Positions 1 to 8,035 are shown, counted from the first letter of the stretch. The stretch: DNA of 50,341 bases from a bacterium HR20 (GCA_002898675.1 BEHW01000001.1:1-50341); one strand, 5' to 3'. Notes: generated from the sequence alone by a model not told the origin. Numbers and translations: made by a program.

Positions 1-853
1 TGTGGAAGTACGTATCAGGCAATTGCAATCCCTCGGCGACAGCGTACTGAAATGGGGTTGCGCTGGCAAACGTCGTAAACTGATGCACACGACGGATTGC
101 ACTGATGAGCGGCTCCGGGCCAAGCGCCCACCCACATTTCCAGCCCGTTGCGGCGAACGTTTTGGCAGCGCTCGAGATCGTAATTGTTCGCTGGCTCATT
201 CCTTCGAGTGTTGCAAGTCGGATGTGCTCATGCGGCTCGAAGGTGATGTGCTCGTACACTTCGTCCACGATCGCAACAAGGTCGTGCTCGATACAGACCT
301 GCGCTATTGCTTGCAGCTCCTCAATCGAAAACACGTGGCCAGTTGGATTCTGCGGGGTGTTGACGATGATCGCTCGCGTGCGCTCTGTAAGACGGCTGCG
401 CAATCGCTCTGGATCGAGTCGAAACGTGGGCGGTTCTAACACAACGGGAACTGGAATTGCTCGTACCATGAGCACATCGGGTACATAGACGTCGAAGCTC
501 GGCTCGAGAACGATCACTTCGTCGCCTGGTTCGACGACAGCTTGGAGTGCACACCAGAGCGCTTCGCTTGCGCCGCATGTAACGCAGATGTCCGTTTCTG
601 GGTCGAGCTGCTGACCGTACCAGTGCGCTGCATGGGAAGCGATTGCTTGGCGGAGGACGCGCTCACCGTGGGAGACAGCATACTGGTTATGCCCATGTTG
701 AATCGCATTGCATGCTGCATCGCGGAGCTGCGGTGGAGGGTCGAAGTCCGGGAATCCCTGCCCAAGGTTAATTGCACCGCAGGCATGGGCAAGTGCCGAC
801 ATCTCCGAAAAAATCGAGCGAGCGAAACTGCGTGCTAACTGAGAACTGCGCAT
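1..853 (-). CDS. Class I/II PLP-dependent aminotransferase, C-terminus outside window
   Basis: The reverse strand is open from an ATG at 853 to the window edge, giving 284 residues of an expected ~385. Seen: the N-terminal INLGQGFPDFDPP block typical of the kynurenine/methionine aminotransferase (YbdL/KAT) subfamily, an NTPQNPTG motif around residues 165-172, a VDEVYEH block with the pyridine-nitrogen Asp near 197, and the PLP-lysine segment SSAAKTF with Lys231. The enzyme should transfer an amino group from an aromatic or sulphur amino acid to a 2-oxoacid in the cytoplasm. An in-frame GTG lies 27 nt upstream, but the ATG fits the family start better. Divergent from nuoA, with its own TATCTTTG box. 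The exact substrate cannot be told; kynureninase elsewhere in the window does not prove a link. Confidence 0.88.
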   Translation of the reverse strand, partial: MRSSQLARSFARSIFSEMSALAHACGAINLGQGFPDFDPPPQLRDAACNAIQHGHNQYAVSHGERVLRQAIASHAAHWYGQQLDPETDICVTCGASEALWCALQAVVEPGDEVIVLEPSFDVYVPDVLMVRAIPVPVVLEPPTFRLDPERLRSRLTERTRAIIVNTPQNPTGHVFSIEELQAIAQVCIEHDLVAIVDEVYEHITFEPHEHIRLATLEGMSQRTITISSAAKTFAATGWKCGWALGPEPLISAIRRVHQFTTFASATPFQYAVAEGLQLPDTYFH

Positions 854-926
854 CGTTCGTCTTCTGCTGTGGCTATTTTTCACCCGAATGCCAACGTACC
901 GCGCGGCATGCAGAGCATCTGCGTCG

Positions 927-934
927 CAAAGATA
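927..934 (-). promoter_or_regulatory. Putative -7 box (TATCTTTG) for the aminotransferase
   Basis: Exact match to the Bacteroidota-type TAnnTTTG element in the divergent region, 73 nt upstream of the aminotransferase ATG and facing it. No clear -33 TTTG/TTG element is visible. Confidence 0.45.
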
Positions 935-968
935 GCGTCGGCTGCGGAGGGTCGGGAACGCCAGTGTG

Positions 969-976
969 TACTTTTG
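969..976 (+). promoter_or_regulatory. Putative -7 box (TACTTTTG) for nuoA
   Basis: TAnnTTTG match 32 nt upstream of the nuoA ATG. Together with the opposite-facing box at 927-934 it accounts for the divergent aminotransferase/nuoA arrangement. Confidence 0.5.
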
Positions 977-1008
977 CGTTGGTAGTTGTAGCGTTCTCGG
1001 AGCAACAC

Positions 1009-1365
1009 ATGCTTGAGCTCTACGTCCCAGTTTTTGTGATGATCGCGCTCGGTGTGTTTTTCGGCATCGTCAATATTCTCGTCGCCGAGTACATCGGGCC
1101 ACGTCGGGCGAACAAAGAGAAGAACTCCACGTATGAATCCGGCATGGAGCCGCTCCGCTCTGCGCGGGAGCGCTTTTCGGTGAAGTTCTACATGGTCGCG
1201 ATGCTCTTCATTTTGTTTGACATCGAGATCATCTTCATGTACCCGTGGGCAGTGCAGGTGCGGCAGCTCGGTGCAGTCGGGTTCATCGCGATGGTGCTGT
1301 TCATGGTGCTCTTGCTCGCAGGATATGTGTACATCATCAAGAAAGGTGCGCTCTCATGGGAGTGA
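1009..1365 (+). CDS. nuoA: NADH-quinone oxidoreductase subunit A
   Basis: 118 residues, the normal NuoA length. Three membrane helices are evident: residues ~5-27, ~60-80 and ~88-110. The loop between the first two carries the family signature (YESGMEPLRSARERFSVKFY), and the second helix carries the acidic FILFDIEIIFMYPWA block. NuoA is part of the membrane arm at the quinone site of Complex I. The ATG at 1009 is chosen because a GGAG lies 7 nt before it; the open frame extends further upstream but without family similarity. It overlaps nuoB by 10 nt, so the two are co-translated. Confidence 0.96.
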   Translation: MLELYVPVFVMIALGVFFGIVNILVAEYIGPRRANKEKNSTYESGMEPLRSARERFSVKFYMVAMLFILFDIEIIFMYPWAVQVRQLGAVGFIAMVLFMVLLLAGYVYIIKKGALSWE

Positions 1366-1907
1366 TCAATCCAATCGCGAATGGTGGGTTCTTGACAACC
1401 ACCGTTGAAGCAGCCATCAACTGGGCACAGGCGAATTCGCTCTGGCCGATGCCGCTCGGTATTTCGTGCTGCGGCATTGAGATGATGGCGTTTGCTGCCT
1501 CGCGCTTCGATGTGGCGCGCTTCGGCTCGGAAAAGATGGGATTCACACCTCGCCAATCGGACCTGCTCATCGTCGCCGGTACGGTTACGTACAAGATGGC
1601 ATGGGTTGTCCGCAAGATTTACGACCAAATGCCTGATCCCAAATGGGTGATTTCGATGGGCGTGTGTGCCTCCAGCGGCGGGATGTTCCGCAGCTATTCG
1701 GTCGTGCAGGGCATTGACCTCTTTCTGCCAGTGGATGTCTACGTTTCCGGCTGCCCGCCGCGTCCGGAAGCGCTCATCAAGGCACTGATGACGATCCAGG
1801 AAAAAATCAAGCGGACCCGCCCGATCTTGATTGATTCCGAGGCTACCCCAGTCGAAGCGATCGAGGTCGAGCGGACACCGAGCGGACTGCTCGTTCCAGC
1901 AGAGTAA
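1356..1907 (+). CDS. nuoB: NADH-quinone oxidoreductase subunit B
   Basis: 183 residues. This Complex I connecting subunit carries the N2 [4Fe-4S] cluster, the last electron carrier before quinone. The four ligand cysteines are all visible: the CC pair at 38-39 (GISCCGIEMM), Cys104 (GVCASSGGMF) and Cys133 (SGCPPRPEAL). The ATG at 1356 lies within the end of nuoA. In most genomes nuoC follows directly; here an 11-nt gap leads into a DNA methyltransferase, so the rest of Complex I must be encoded elsewhere. Confidence 0.97.
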   Translation: MGVINPIANGGFLTTTVEAAINWAQANSLWPMPLGISCCGIEMMAFAASRFDVARFGSEKMGFTPRQSDLLIVAGTVTYKMAWVVRKIYDQMPDPKWVISMGVCASSGGMFRSYSVVQGIDLFLPVDVYVSGCPPRPEALIKALMTIQEKIKRTRPILIDSEATPVEAIEVERTPSGLLVPAE

Positions 1908-1918
1908 CGCGCGGCGCA

Positions 1919-2827
1919 ATGGGCGGTACCATCATTTACTCAGACAACCTTGATGCTCTCCGCTCGATAGAGACTGGGAGCATCGATCTTATTTACATTG
2001 ACCCTCCATTCAATACTGGAAAGCTGCAGAAGCGGACGACAATAAAAGTTCATGCGGCCCATGATGGTGAGCGTGTTGGTTTTGGGGATCGCAGGTATCG
2101 AGCGACAGTTCTGGGAACAAGAGCGTTCCAAGATGCGTTCGATGATTACCTTGAGTTTCTTCGTCCTCGTCTTGAGGAAGCGTACCGGGTCCTCGCACCG
2201 CATGGCTCCCTCTATTTCCACATTGATTACCGCTGGGCACACTACTGTAAGATTCTTCTCGACAGCATTTTCGGGGTTGATGCATTCATCAATGAGATTA
2301 TTTGGGCGTACGACTTTGGCGGGCGCTCCAAACGGCGTTGGCCAGCCAAACATGACACCATTTTCTTCTATGCTAAAGATCCCGAACGCTACTATTTCAA
2401 CGATGAAGCTATCGAGCGGATTCCTTACATGGCTCCTGGGCTTGTGGGAGCGGAGAAAGCTGCACGCGGGAAACTTCCAACCGATGTATGGTGGCATACG
2501 ATTGTTCCGACAAATAGCAAGGAGAAAACTGGGTATCCAACACAGAAACCACTTGGAATTCTCCGCCGCATTATCGCCGCCTCGTCAAAACCGGGCGATA
2601 CAGTTTTAGACTTCTTTGCAGGGAGTGGAACGACTGGAATCGCCGCTGCCGAGCTTGGGCGAAACTTCATTCTCGTTGACAACAATCAGGATGCGCTTAT
2701 CGTTATGGCTCGCCGATTTGCTGGGATTCCAGAAATATCCTGGGTGAACTTTGACCCGGAGCCGCACCGGGGATCTTCATCCCAACAAGTGTTATTCGAA
2801 CCCTCTTATGCCCAGCCGATCAAGTAA
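1919..2827 (+). CDS. Beta-class site-specific DNA methyltransferase (probably N6-adenine)
   Basis: 302 residues. The catalytic motif IV DPPF is at residues 28-31, and the SAM-binding motif I FAGSGTT is at 233-239, preceded by a GYPTQKP motif-X-like segment. The order IV then X/I is the beta-class arrangement. DPPF rather than SPPY favours N6-adenine over N4-cytosine modification. It would protect host DNA from the nuclease encoded by the next gene, whose start codon it overlaps. There is no recognisable Shine-Dalgarno before the ATG, 11 nt after nuoB. Base composition drops compared with nuoAB, suggesting acquisition. The recognition sequence cannot be predicted from the sequence alone. Confidence 0.9.
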   Translation: MGGTIIYSDNLDALRSIETGSIDLIYIDPPFNTGKLQKRTTIKVHAAHDGERVGFGDRRYRATVLGTRAFQDAFDDYLEFLRPRLEEAYRVLAPHGSLYFHIDYRWAHYCKILLDSIFGVDAFINEIIWAYDFGGRSKRRWPAKHDTIFFYAKDPERYYFNDEAIERIPYMAPGLVGAEKAARGKLPTDVWWHTIVPTNSKEKTGYPTQKPLGILRRIIAASSKPGDTVLDFFAGSGTTGIAAAELGRNFILVDNNQDALIVMARRFAGIPEISWVNFDPEPHRGSSSQQVLFEPSYAQPIK

Positions 2828-3344
2828 TGTTACACCCTACGATGTTCTAGCTCAAATTTCTCGTGAGCTTGAGGGAATGTATGCCGCAGATACCCAGCAA
2901 TGGCAACACAGTCCATTCCGGTGGCTTGTTGTGGGAATACCCTCCCGAACCGTTGGTAAGATCGGTGAAGAACTCGTCCTGCGCTTCTGCAAGTACTACG
3001 GCATTGCTATAGACAAAGCACCTGATAGTGAGGCCGACCTTATCATCAACAATTGCCGAGTCGAGGTGAAATTCTCAACGTTGTGGAGGAATGGGATTTA
3101 CACATTTCAACAAATTCGCGATCAGAGCTACCAGTACATAGTCGCACTGGGTGTATCACCAGACACTGCACACTGCTGGGTAATCCCAAAGAGTGTTGCA
3201 TGGAGTAATGCAGCCAAGCAACACGGAGGACAACAAGGGAACGACACCCGCTGGATCCAGATTGACCCTAAGAATCCACCAGCATGGATAGCAGAATATG
3301 GAGGAGACTTGAGTTGCGCACTAAAGCTACTCAAGAAGTTATAA
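2808..3344 (+). CDS. Putative type II restriction endonuclease, PD-(D/E)xK fold
   Basis: 178 residues from the ATG at 2808, which lies inside the end of the methyltransferase gene (20-nt overlap). I do not recognise a named family, but a PD-(D/E)xK core can be read: an N-terminal helix with GEE (residues 53-55), then EADLII with Asp77, then VEVK with Glu86 and Lys88. These are the spacings expected for the metal-binding Asp, Glu and Lys. Position directly after a beta-class methyltransferase makes it the likely cognate restriction enzyme. Composition is clearly AT-richer than neighbours (25 G/C of 60 in 3061-3120). Alternatives: a Mrr-like or DNA-repair nuclease. The reading frame is intact, so the pair is probably functional. 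Confidence 0.72.
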   Translation: MPSRSSNVTPYDVLAQISRELEGMYAADTQQWQHSPFRWLVVGIPSRTVGKIGEELVLRFCKYYGIAIDKAPDSEADLIINNCRVEVKFSTLWRNGIYTFQQIRDQSYQYIVALGVSPDTAHCWVIPKSVAWSNAAKQHGGQQGNDTRWIQIDPKNPPAWIAEYGGDLSCALKLLKKL

Positions 3345-3350
3345 CCTCTA

Positions 3351-4043
3351 CTACTCGACAATCACAGGCACTGCAGCAGACCCCTTGCTGCTTTCAAGGC
3401 GCAGGATGTATAGCCCTGGGGACGTCCCCGATGGCAGCGTCAGTGTCAAGCGATGAATACCCCGCTCAAGCTCGAAGGTCCACTGTGCCACAAGGCGGCC
3501 GAGTACGTCGTAGAGCTGCAGTATCGCACGTGACGAAGCGTCCAGCGCGATTGTAACAGCAAACGGTTCTTCGCGAACAATCGGCATCGGGAACGGCCCT
3601 TCCAACCGAGCAAAACGGAGGTACGGCAGTGGCGGTCCGACCGATGCAACGATGAGCACCTGCTCTAGCGACCTAGGAACGCTCGGGCACAGCGAATCTT
3701 CATCGAGCCTGACGATGCAGACCGAATCTGAACCTGCCAGTACAATGCCGCAGAGTTCAAGCTCAACGGTGCCAGCAGTTGCCTGCGGTGCTTCCAGCAA
3801 CCAGAGCGTGTCGCTTTCTCTACGCAAGGTTGCAGCCGATTGCCCAATACGAGCACTCTGGGGATACCACACGGTCGGATTGCTCAACCAAACCCCACAT
3901 CGAAAGACACAGCGATCGGCCAGTGTCAGCGTTCGGCGGAAGCAGAGCGTGCTGCCAACCAATCCACGAGTGGTATCAATCTCTGCACGCGCAGGAAGCA
4001 CCAGAAGCCAGAAAGAGAACACCAGCAGTACGACAGAGGTCAT
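3351..4043 (-). CDS. Secreted protein with T9SS C-terminal sorting domain
   Basis: 230 residues with an N-terminal signal peptide (residues 1-22, ending LPARA). The mature part has cysteine-containing beta-rich sequence of unknown function. The last ~75 residues form a type-A T9SS sorting domain: a hydrophobic strand pattern, LYDVLGRLVAQW, then GLYILRL near the end. Such proteins are exported by Sec and passed through the type IX translocon to the surface. The ATG at 4043 overlaps the stop of the upstream SPOR gene by 4 nt (ATGA), so the two are translationally coupled. An upstream extension of the frame lacks a signal peptide and was rejected. There is no catalytic domain, so it may be a structural or adaptor cargo. 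Confidence 0.8.
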   Translation of the reverse strand: MTSVVLLVFSFWLLVLPARAEIDTTRGLVGSTLCFRRTLTLADRCVFRCGVWLSNPTVWYPQSARIGQSAATLRRESDTLWLLEAPQATAGTVELELCGIVLAGSDSVCIVRLDEDSLCPSVPRSLEQVLIVASVGPPLPYLRFARLEGPFPMPIVREEPFAVTIALDASSRAILQLYDVLGRLVAQWTFELERGIHRLTLTLPSGTSPGLYILRLESSKGSAAVPVIVE

Positions 4044-4783
4044 TTCGTCCCGTGCTTCGGTGAGCGCTTGACTGCATGTGGCTTGGGGATAATGAACGGT
4101 GTGCAGTTGCACTGCTGCTCGACAAGGGGACGCGCTTTCTCCGCTGCTGCGCGGCTGGTGTAGTCTCCTATGGTGACAGCATAGAGCGATGGCGCTTTCT
4201 CGACAACCTCCACACGGAGCCGCTGCGCACGAAAACGCTGCGCCTCGTTCTCTGCTGTTTCTTTCGTCGAATAGGCGCCGATCTGGAGCGTGTATCGTTC
4301 CTGCGTCGCTGTGTCGCTGGTGCTGCCACGTTCGGAGGATCGCTGCTGCTCGACCACCGTTGGAGCAAGCCCTACGGTCGTACGCACAATGTCTTGGGCA
4401 TGGACAAAAAACTCCGATAGCGGGAAGCGCTGCTGAAAATCTGCTAACGCAGCACGTGCATTTGCTGTATCGCGGAGCAGTGCGTAGTACTGCACGATGC
4501 GCCATTGCGCATCATCGGCCCATTCGGAGGAGGGAAACTCCTTCACGATACGCTTGTACACTTCGACTGCACGCGCACCGTCCGGCTCGACAATCGCACT
4601 CAAAAAAAGAACGCCCGGATCGTTTGGGTGTTCCTTGATAAGTGCAGGTATCTCCCGGCGAACATCGTCGGCATGCCCTTCTGCGACAGCGAGAATCTTC
4701 GCCCGTATCGCTGCTGATTGCCCGTAGAGTCCAAGCGTTGTAGCAAACGCAATACTGACGGTAGCAAGGAGACGAGCATCCAT
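4040..4783 (-). CDS. SPOR-domain protein with TPR-like region
   Basis: 247 residues. Signal peptide at 1-22 (MDARLLATVSIAFATTLGLYG), then helical repeats resembling tetratricopeptide units (residues ~25-130: ALIKEHPNDPGVLFLSA, KEFPSSEWADDAQWRI). The C-terminal SPOR domain (~165-240) begins YTLQIGAYSTKETA. SPOR domains bind denuded septal peptidoglycan, so the product probably acts in the periplasm at division sites. Start 4783 has a GGAG 9 nt upstream and puts the signal peptide at the N-terminus; 38 extra in-frame upstream residues were excluded. Coupled to the T9SS cargo gene downstream and divergent from the MurG-like gene, itself a peptidoglycan function. Confidence 0.85.
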   Translation of the reverse strand: MDARLLATVSIAFATTLGLYGQSAAIRAKILAVAEGHADDVRREIPALIKEHPNDPGVLFLSAIVEPDGARAVEVYKRIVKEFPSSEWADDAQWRIVQYYALLRDTANARAALADFQQRFPLSEFFVHAQDIVRTTVGLAPTVVEQQRSSERGSTSDTATQERYTLQIGAYSTKETAENEAQRFRAQRLRVEVVEKAPSLYAVTIGDYTSRAAAEKARPLVEQQCNCTPFIIPKPHAVKRSPKHGTK

Positions 4784-4839
4784 GGAAGCTCCGGTTGTTG
4801 GTGAAACATGCTCTCGGCTGATGGGGAGCGCCGACGCGA

Positions 4840-4847
4840 TACTTTTG
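4840..4847 (+). promoter_or_regulatory. Putative -7 box (TACTTTTG) for the murG-like gene
   Basis: Exact TAnnTTTG match and same octamer as the nuoA box, 52 nt upstream of the murG-like ATG and correctly oriented. No clear opposite-facing element was found for the SPOR gene. Confidence 0.45.
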
Positions 4848-4899
4848 TGCACGCGCATGCCGCGCTCTTGTGCAACCGAACACTGCCGCAGCAGCAAAA

Positions 4900-6006
4900 A
4901 TGCAGAACCAAGCCCGACTTCCTCTCATCGTCGCCGCAGGCGGGACTGGCGGCGATCTCTTCCCAGTTTTAGCAATCGTTGAACAGTTGAGCCGCATACT
5001 CCCGCCGCATGCTGTGCTCGAGCCGGTCTTTGTTGGCAATCGGTCGCGCATCGAAGGACGTGTCATTCCCGCGCGTGGGTACCGCTTCGTTCCAATCCCA
5101 ATGCGTGGGTACTACGGATTGCGCTCGGCTCGGACGTACTCGCTCGCATGGCGGCTGCCAATCTCGATAGCACGCGTTGCACACATCCTCTCCACGGTAC
5201 AGCCACATGTGGCACTGCTGGCTGGTACCTACATAAGTCTCCCTGTTGCAATCGCTGCGCGGTGGGCGAACGTACCCATTGTGCTCGTCGAGATCAATGC
5301 CATACCAGGCAAGGTCAATCGAATGGTTGCCCAGTGGGCTGAACGCATCTTCGTGAGCGTTCCTGCGTGTCGGGATGCTTTTCCTTCCTCTGTGCGGGAA
5401 CGGGTGTTGGTTGTCGGTACACCGATTCGTCCTGAGCTACGCACACGCATTGATCCCCGTATCGCACGAGGGAGCTTTGGACTTGATCCTGAGCGCCCAG
5501 TGCTCCTTGTACTCGGTGGATCACTCGGAGCGCAGTCAATCAACAGCGCTGTCGAAGCCATCCGCGATCGTATCCTTGCGGCAGGGTGGCAGATTCTTTG
5601 GCAAACAGGTGCAAACTACTCTCCTCCGCTTAGCTCTGGGATAGTGACGCGTCCATTCATCGAGGACATGGCGTCGGCGTACGCAGCAGCGGAACTGGTT
5701 CTCAGTCGCGCTGGGGGAAGCACTGTTGCAGAGCTTGCGGCACTTGGGAAAGCGGCGATTTTAGTGCCTTATCCGCATGCAGCCAATCGCGAGCAACACC
5801 ACAACGCACAGGTCCTCGCGCAGGCTGGAGGAGCAGTGGTCATCGAGGATGCCTCGCTCAGTGCAGCGCTGTGGCCAGCACTCGAGCCGTTGCTCAGCGA
5901 TGGCTGCCGACGCCAATCCATGGCACGTGCTGCGCATTCCCTTGGAGTGCCCGATGCAACCGAGCGTGCCGCAGGCAGTCTGGCAACTCTCCTTGTGGGG
6001 ACTTAG
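4900..6006 (+). CDS. murG: MurG-like glycosyltransferase (GT28), divergent
   Basis: 368 residues, normal MurG length. MurG transfers GlcNAc from UDP-GlcNAc to lipid I on the inner face of the membrane. Family features: an N-terminal glycine loop (residues 13-18), VVGTPIRPEL, LGGSLGAQSIN (third G-loop) and the donor-site segment SRAGGSTVAELAALGKAAILVP followed by an H..NREQHHNAQ block. Two usually invariant positions differ. The loop reads GGTGGD instead of GGTGGH, and the HEQN block reads VEIN before AIPGKVNR. The gene stands alone rather than in a division/cell-wall cluster. It may be a divergent true MurG, or a paralogue acting on a different lipid acceptor. The ATG at 4900 is preferred over an in-frame GTG at 4870. 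Confidence 0.75.
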   Translation: MQNQARLPLIVAAGGTGGDLFPVLAIVEQLSRILPPHAVLEPVFVGNRSRIEGRVIPARGYRFVPIPMRGYYGLRSARTYSLAWRLPISIARVAHILSTVQPHVALLAGTYISLPVAIAARWANVPIVLVEINAIPGKVNRMVAQWAERIFVSVPACRDAFPSSVRERVLVVGTPIRPELRTRIDPRIARGSFGLDPERPVLLVLGGSLGAQSINSAVEAIRDRILAAGWQILWQTGANYSPPLSSGIVTRPFIEDMASAYAAAELVLSRAGGSTVAELAALGKAAILVPYPHAANREQHHNAQVLAQAGGAVVIEDASLSAALWPALEPLLSDGCRRQSMARAAHSLGVPDATERAAGSLATLLVGT

Positions 6007-6317
6007 TGATACTTGTGCCCTTCAGGAGGGGACATCATGCCGGGATCGGCGACGATGATCTCGCCGTACTGTTGCTCGTAGCGAGAAATGTTCTCGCTCA
6101 GCGCTGCCAACAGCAACTTCGCATGCTGGGGCGTCATGATGATTCGTGCGTGGACACGCGCTTTCGGCACTCCCGGCAACAGCCGCGTAAAGTCAATGAC
6201 GAACTCCGCCGGTGAATGCGAGATGATTGCTAAGTTCGAGTAGATTCCCTCGGCTTCTTTTTCGCCCAGCTCGATGTTGATTTGCTGCGGCATGGGCTGA
6301 TCCTGATGCTGTGGCAT
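6003..6317 (-). CDS. DUF3467 family protein
   Basis: 104 residues covering essentially the whole DUF3467 family: INIELGEKEAEGIYSNL, then HSPAEFVIDF and TPQHAKLLLAAL. The family is widespread in bacteria, small, cytoplasmic and without known function; many members lie near transport or chaperone genes. Here it follows the TPR lipoprotein gene by 63 nt on the same strand and meets the end of the MurG-like gene with a 4-nt convergent overlap. Confidence 0.85.
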   Translation of the reverse strand: MPQHQDQPMPQQINIELGEKEAEGIYSNLAIISHSPAEFVIDFTRLLPGVPKARVHARIIMTPQHAKLLLAALSENISRYEQQYGEIIVADPGMMSPPEGHKYH

Positions 6318-6380
6318 ATGTTCGCTGTCCGGAAAGTGATTATTCGGGAGCGGATAAACGTGCGCCGAGCAATTCCATTG

Positions 6381-7913
6381 TCAATTGCGGCGGCGCACTT
6401 GGTCTGCCCGCTTGTAGGCGCGTTCGGCTTTGTCCACTTGGTTATTGCGGGCGTAGTAGCCGCCAAGCAGTTCCCAGTAGCGAGCATTGGTGCTATACTG
6501 CGGCTCCATCGCTTCGAGCTCAGCGATGATCTGGCGGAGCCGGTCTTTATTGCGCGTCGTTTCGTAGATGTTGACGATGTGCTCGAGTGCGGTTAGGTCA
6601 TTGCGATGCTCCGGGAGCTGGCGGTAGCGATCGAAATACTCCGCCGCTTTTGCCAGAAGCGGGAAGTATCGCTGCTCGTTTTCCTTGTACTTCGGGTCGC
6701 GTTCCTTTCGCTCGCGTTCTTCCTTCTGGAGTTGGGCAGCACGATTCTTGAGCGCGGCTGCCGCATTGAAGAGAGCAACGTCGTACGTTGGGTCGAGTTG
6801 GAGCACTTTTTCGTACTCCGCGATTGCATCGTCGTACCGTTCCAGTTGGAGATAGACCAGCCCGAGGCTTGCGAGCGTCTGTTTGTTTGTGGGATCGCGC
6901 TCGGCACGTTCAGAAAGCTCGCGGAGTGCATCCTGGAGCCGTCCTTGATCGCGGTAGATCTGAATGCGGAAGTTCTGCACTGTTTCATCAGTCGGGGTGA
7001 GCGTTGCCAGCGGCTCGAGGGCTTGGAGTGCCTTATCGTAGTCTCGGCGATTGTAGTAGATCGTTGCCGTTTCGATGTACGGTCCGAGCGAGATTGGCAC
7101 GTAACGGAAGCGCTCATCGGCTGCCCATGTCGAAGGAGGATTGACGCGCCACCCTTCGACACGGTAGCCCTGCTGCGCTTTTGCATGGCTGGACACATAG
7201 ACGGTGTCGACTCCACGCACAAAGCGGTCCACAATCATCGAATCGCCAGTCGTGGTGCGGCTGGGCCGACTGGCTTGTGGTGGGCCGAAGATGTCAATCA
7301 CTTTATCCCGCGAGATGCCAAGTGCCAACCCCGTACGGCGAGCCAGCTGCACTGATGGATCGAGCAAGGTGATGTACCGCTTGTACGATTCGAGCGCCTG
7401 TGTTGTGTCGCCGCGCAACTCGAAGAGCCGCCCTTCGAGGTCATAATTCTCCGGAGCATCCGGACGCACGCGAATCGCTTTGCCGACAGTCTCAAACGCA
7501 TGCGCCAGCTCAGCGGTATCTCGGCTCTCGGCGATTCGGTTATAGAGTTCGACCGTCGTGTTGTACAGCTCCGCCCACGCAACGTAGTAAATCTGCGGGA
7601 GCGCACGGCGACGGTCCTCGCTCAGCCCTGGCGCTGCTGTCTGATAGGCTTGCATCATCCCTTCGATATCGCCAAGCTCTTTCCGCACCGAGCCGAGATC
7701 GTACCAAGCCTCGTAATTCTGCGGATTCCGTGCAACTTCACGCTCGAGTAGCACGCGTGCAGAATCCCATTGGCCGCGCTGCATCAACTGCCGCGCTTGC
7801 GCATGGCCAGGGGTCAGCCGCATCAGACCAGCACACGCTGCCAGCAGAAGAAAACTGGCAGCAACAGCACCCAAAACGGAACGGCTCACACGAATTCTCC
7901 GAATGGTGGACAT
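6381..7913 (-). CDS. TPR-repeat lipoprotein
   Basis: 510 residues. The N-terminus has a basic stretch, a hydrophobic core and a lipobox LLAAC with the Cys near residue 27, so the mature protein is probably a lipoprotein. The rest is alpha-helical with several tetratricopeptide repeats: residues ~38-100 (ARVLLEREVARNPQNYEAW), ~150-185, ~290-390 (ASLGLVYLQLERYDDAIAEY) and ~465-505. A middle segment (IFGPPQASRPSRTTTGD, then YVEGWRVNPPSTW-type sequence) resembles an SmpA/BamE-like hairpin inserted between repeats, but this is tentative. It probably scaffolds envelope complexes. It is followed by the DUF3467 gene and diverges from kynU. Confidence 0.8.
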   Translation of the reverse strand: MSTIRRIRVSRSVLGAVAASFLLLAACAGLMRLTPGHAQARQLMQRGQWDSARVLLEREVARNPQNYEAWYDLGSVRKELGDIEGMMQAYQTAAPGLSEDRRRALPQIYYVAWAELYNTTVELYNRIAESRDTAELAHAFETVGKAIRVRPDAPENYDLEGRLFELRGDTTQALESYKRYITLLDPSVQLARRTGLALGISRDKVIDIFGPPQASRPSRTTTGDSMIVDRFVRGVDTVYVSSHAKAQQGYRVEGWRVNPPSTWAADERFRYVPISLGPYIETATIYYNRRDYDKALQALEPLATLTPTDETVQNFRIQIYRDQGRLQDALRELSERAERDPTNKQTLASLGLVYLQLERYDDAIAEYEKVLQLDPTYDVALFNAAAALKNRAAQLQKEERERKERDPKYKENEQRYFPLLAKAAEYFDRYRQLPEHRNDLTALEHIVNIYETTRNKDRLRQIIAELEAMEPQYSTNARYWELLGGYYARNNQVDKAERAYKRADQVRRRN

Positions 7914-7957
7914 TCAAGGGCACACGAAAATTACGGAACGTATTCTCCAGCGTCAGA

Positions 7958-7971
7958 CCGTAGAACTACGG
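7958..7971. promoter_or_regulatory. Inverted repeat CCGTAG-AA-CTACGG, candidate operator
   Basis: A perfect 6-bp inverted repeat with a 2-nt spacer in the 150-bp region between the divergent TPR lipoprotein and kynU genes. A second, smaller dyad TACG-GAA-CGTA lies at 7932-7942. Position between divergent starts suits an operator, but the short arms mean chance cannot be excluded. Confidence 0.25.
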
Positions 7972-8027
7972 AAAATCTGTCTCCACAATGGACCCCTCGC
8001 ACTGCGGCCACATCGCCTGTCGTTTCG

Positions 8028-8035
8028 TAACATTG
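8028..8035 (+). promoter_or_regulatory. Weak -7 box candidate (TAACATTG) for kynU
   Basis: One mismatch to TAnnTTTG, 28 nt upstream of the kynU ATG, a spacing similar to the better boxes in the window. Confidence 0.25.

Noticed and set aside
827..880. GTG start for the aminotransferase 27 nt upstream of the ATG, and the TATTTTTC at 874-881
   Set aside because: The added residues are basic and non-family; the box has a mismatch and a better TATCTTTG lies at 927-934.
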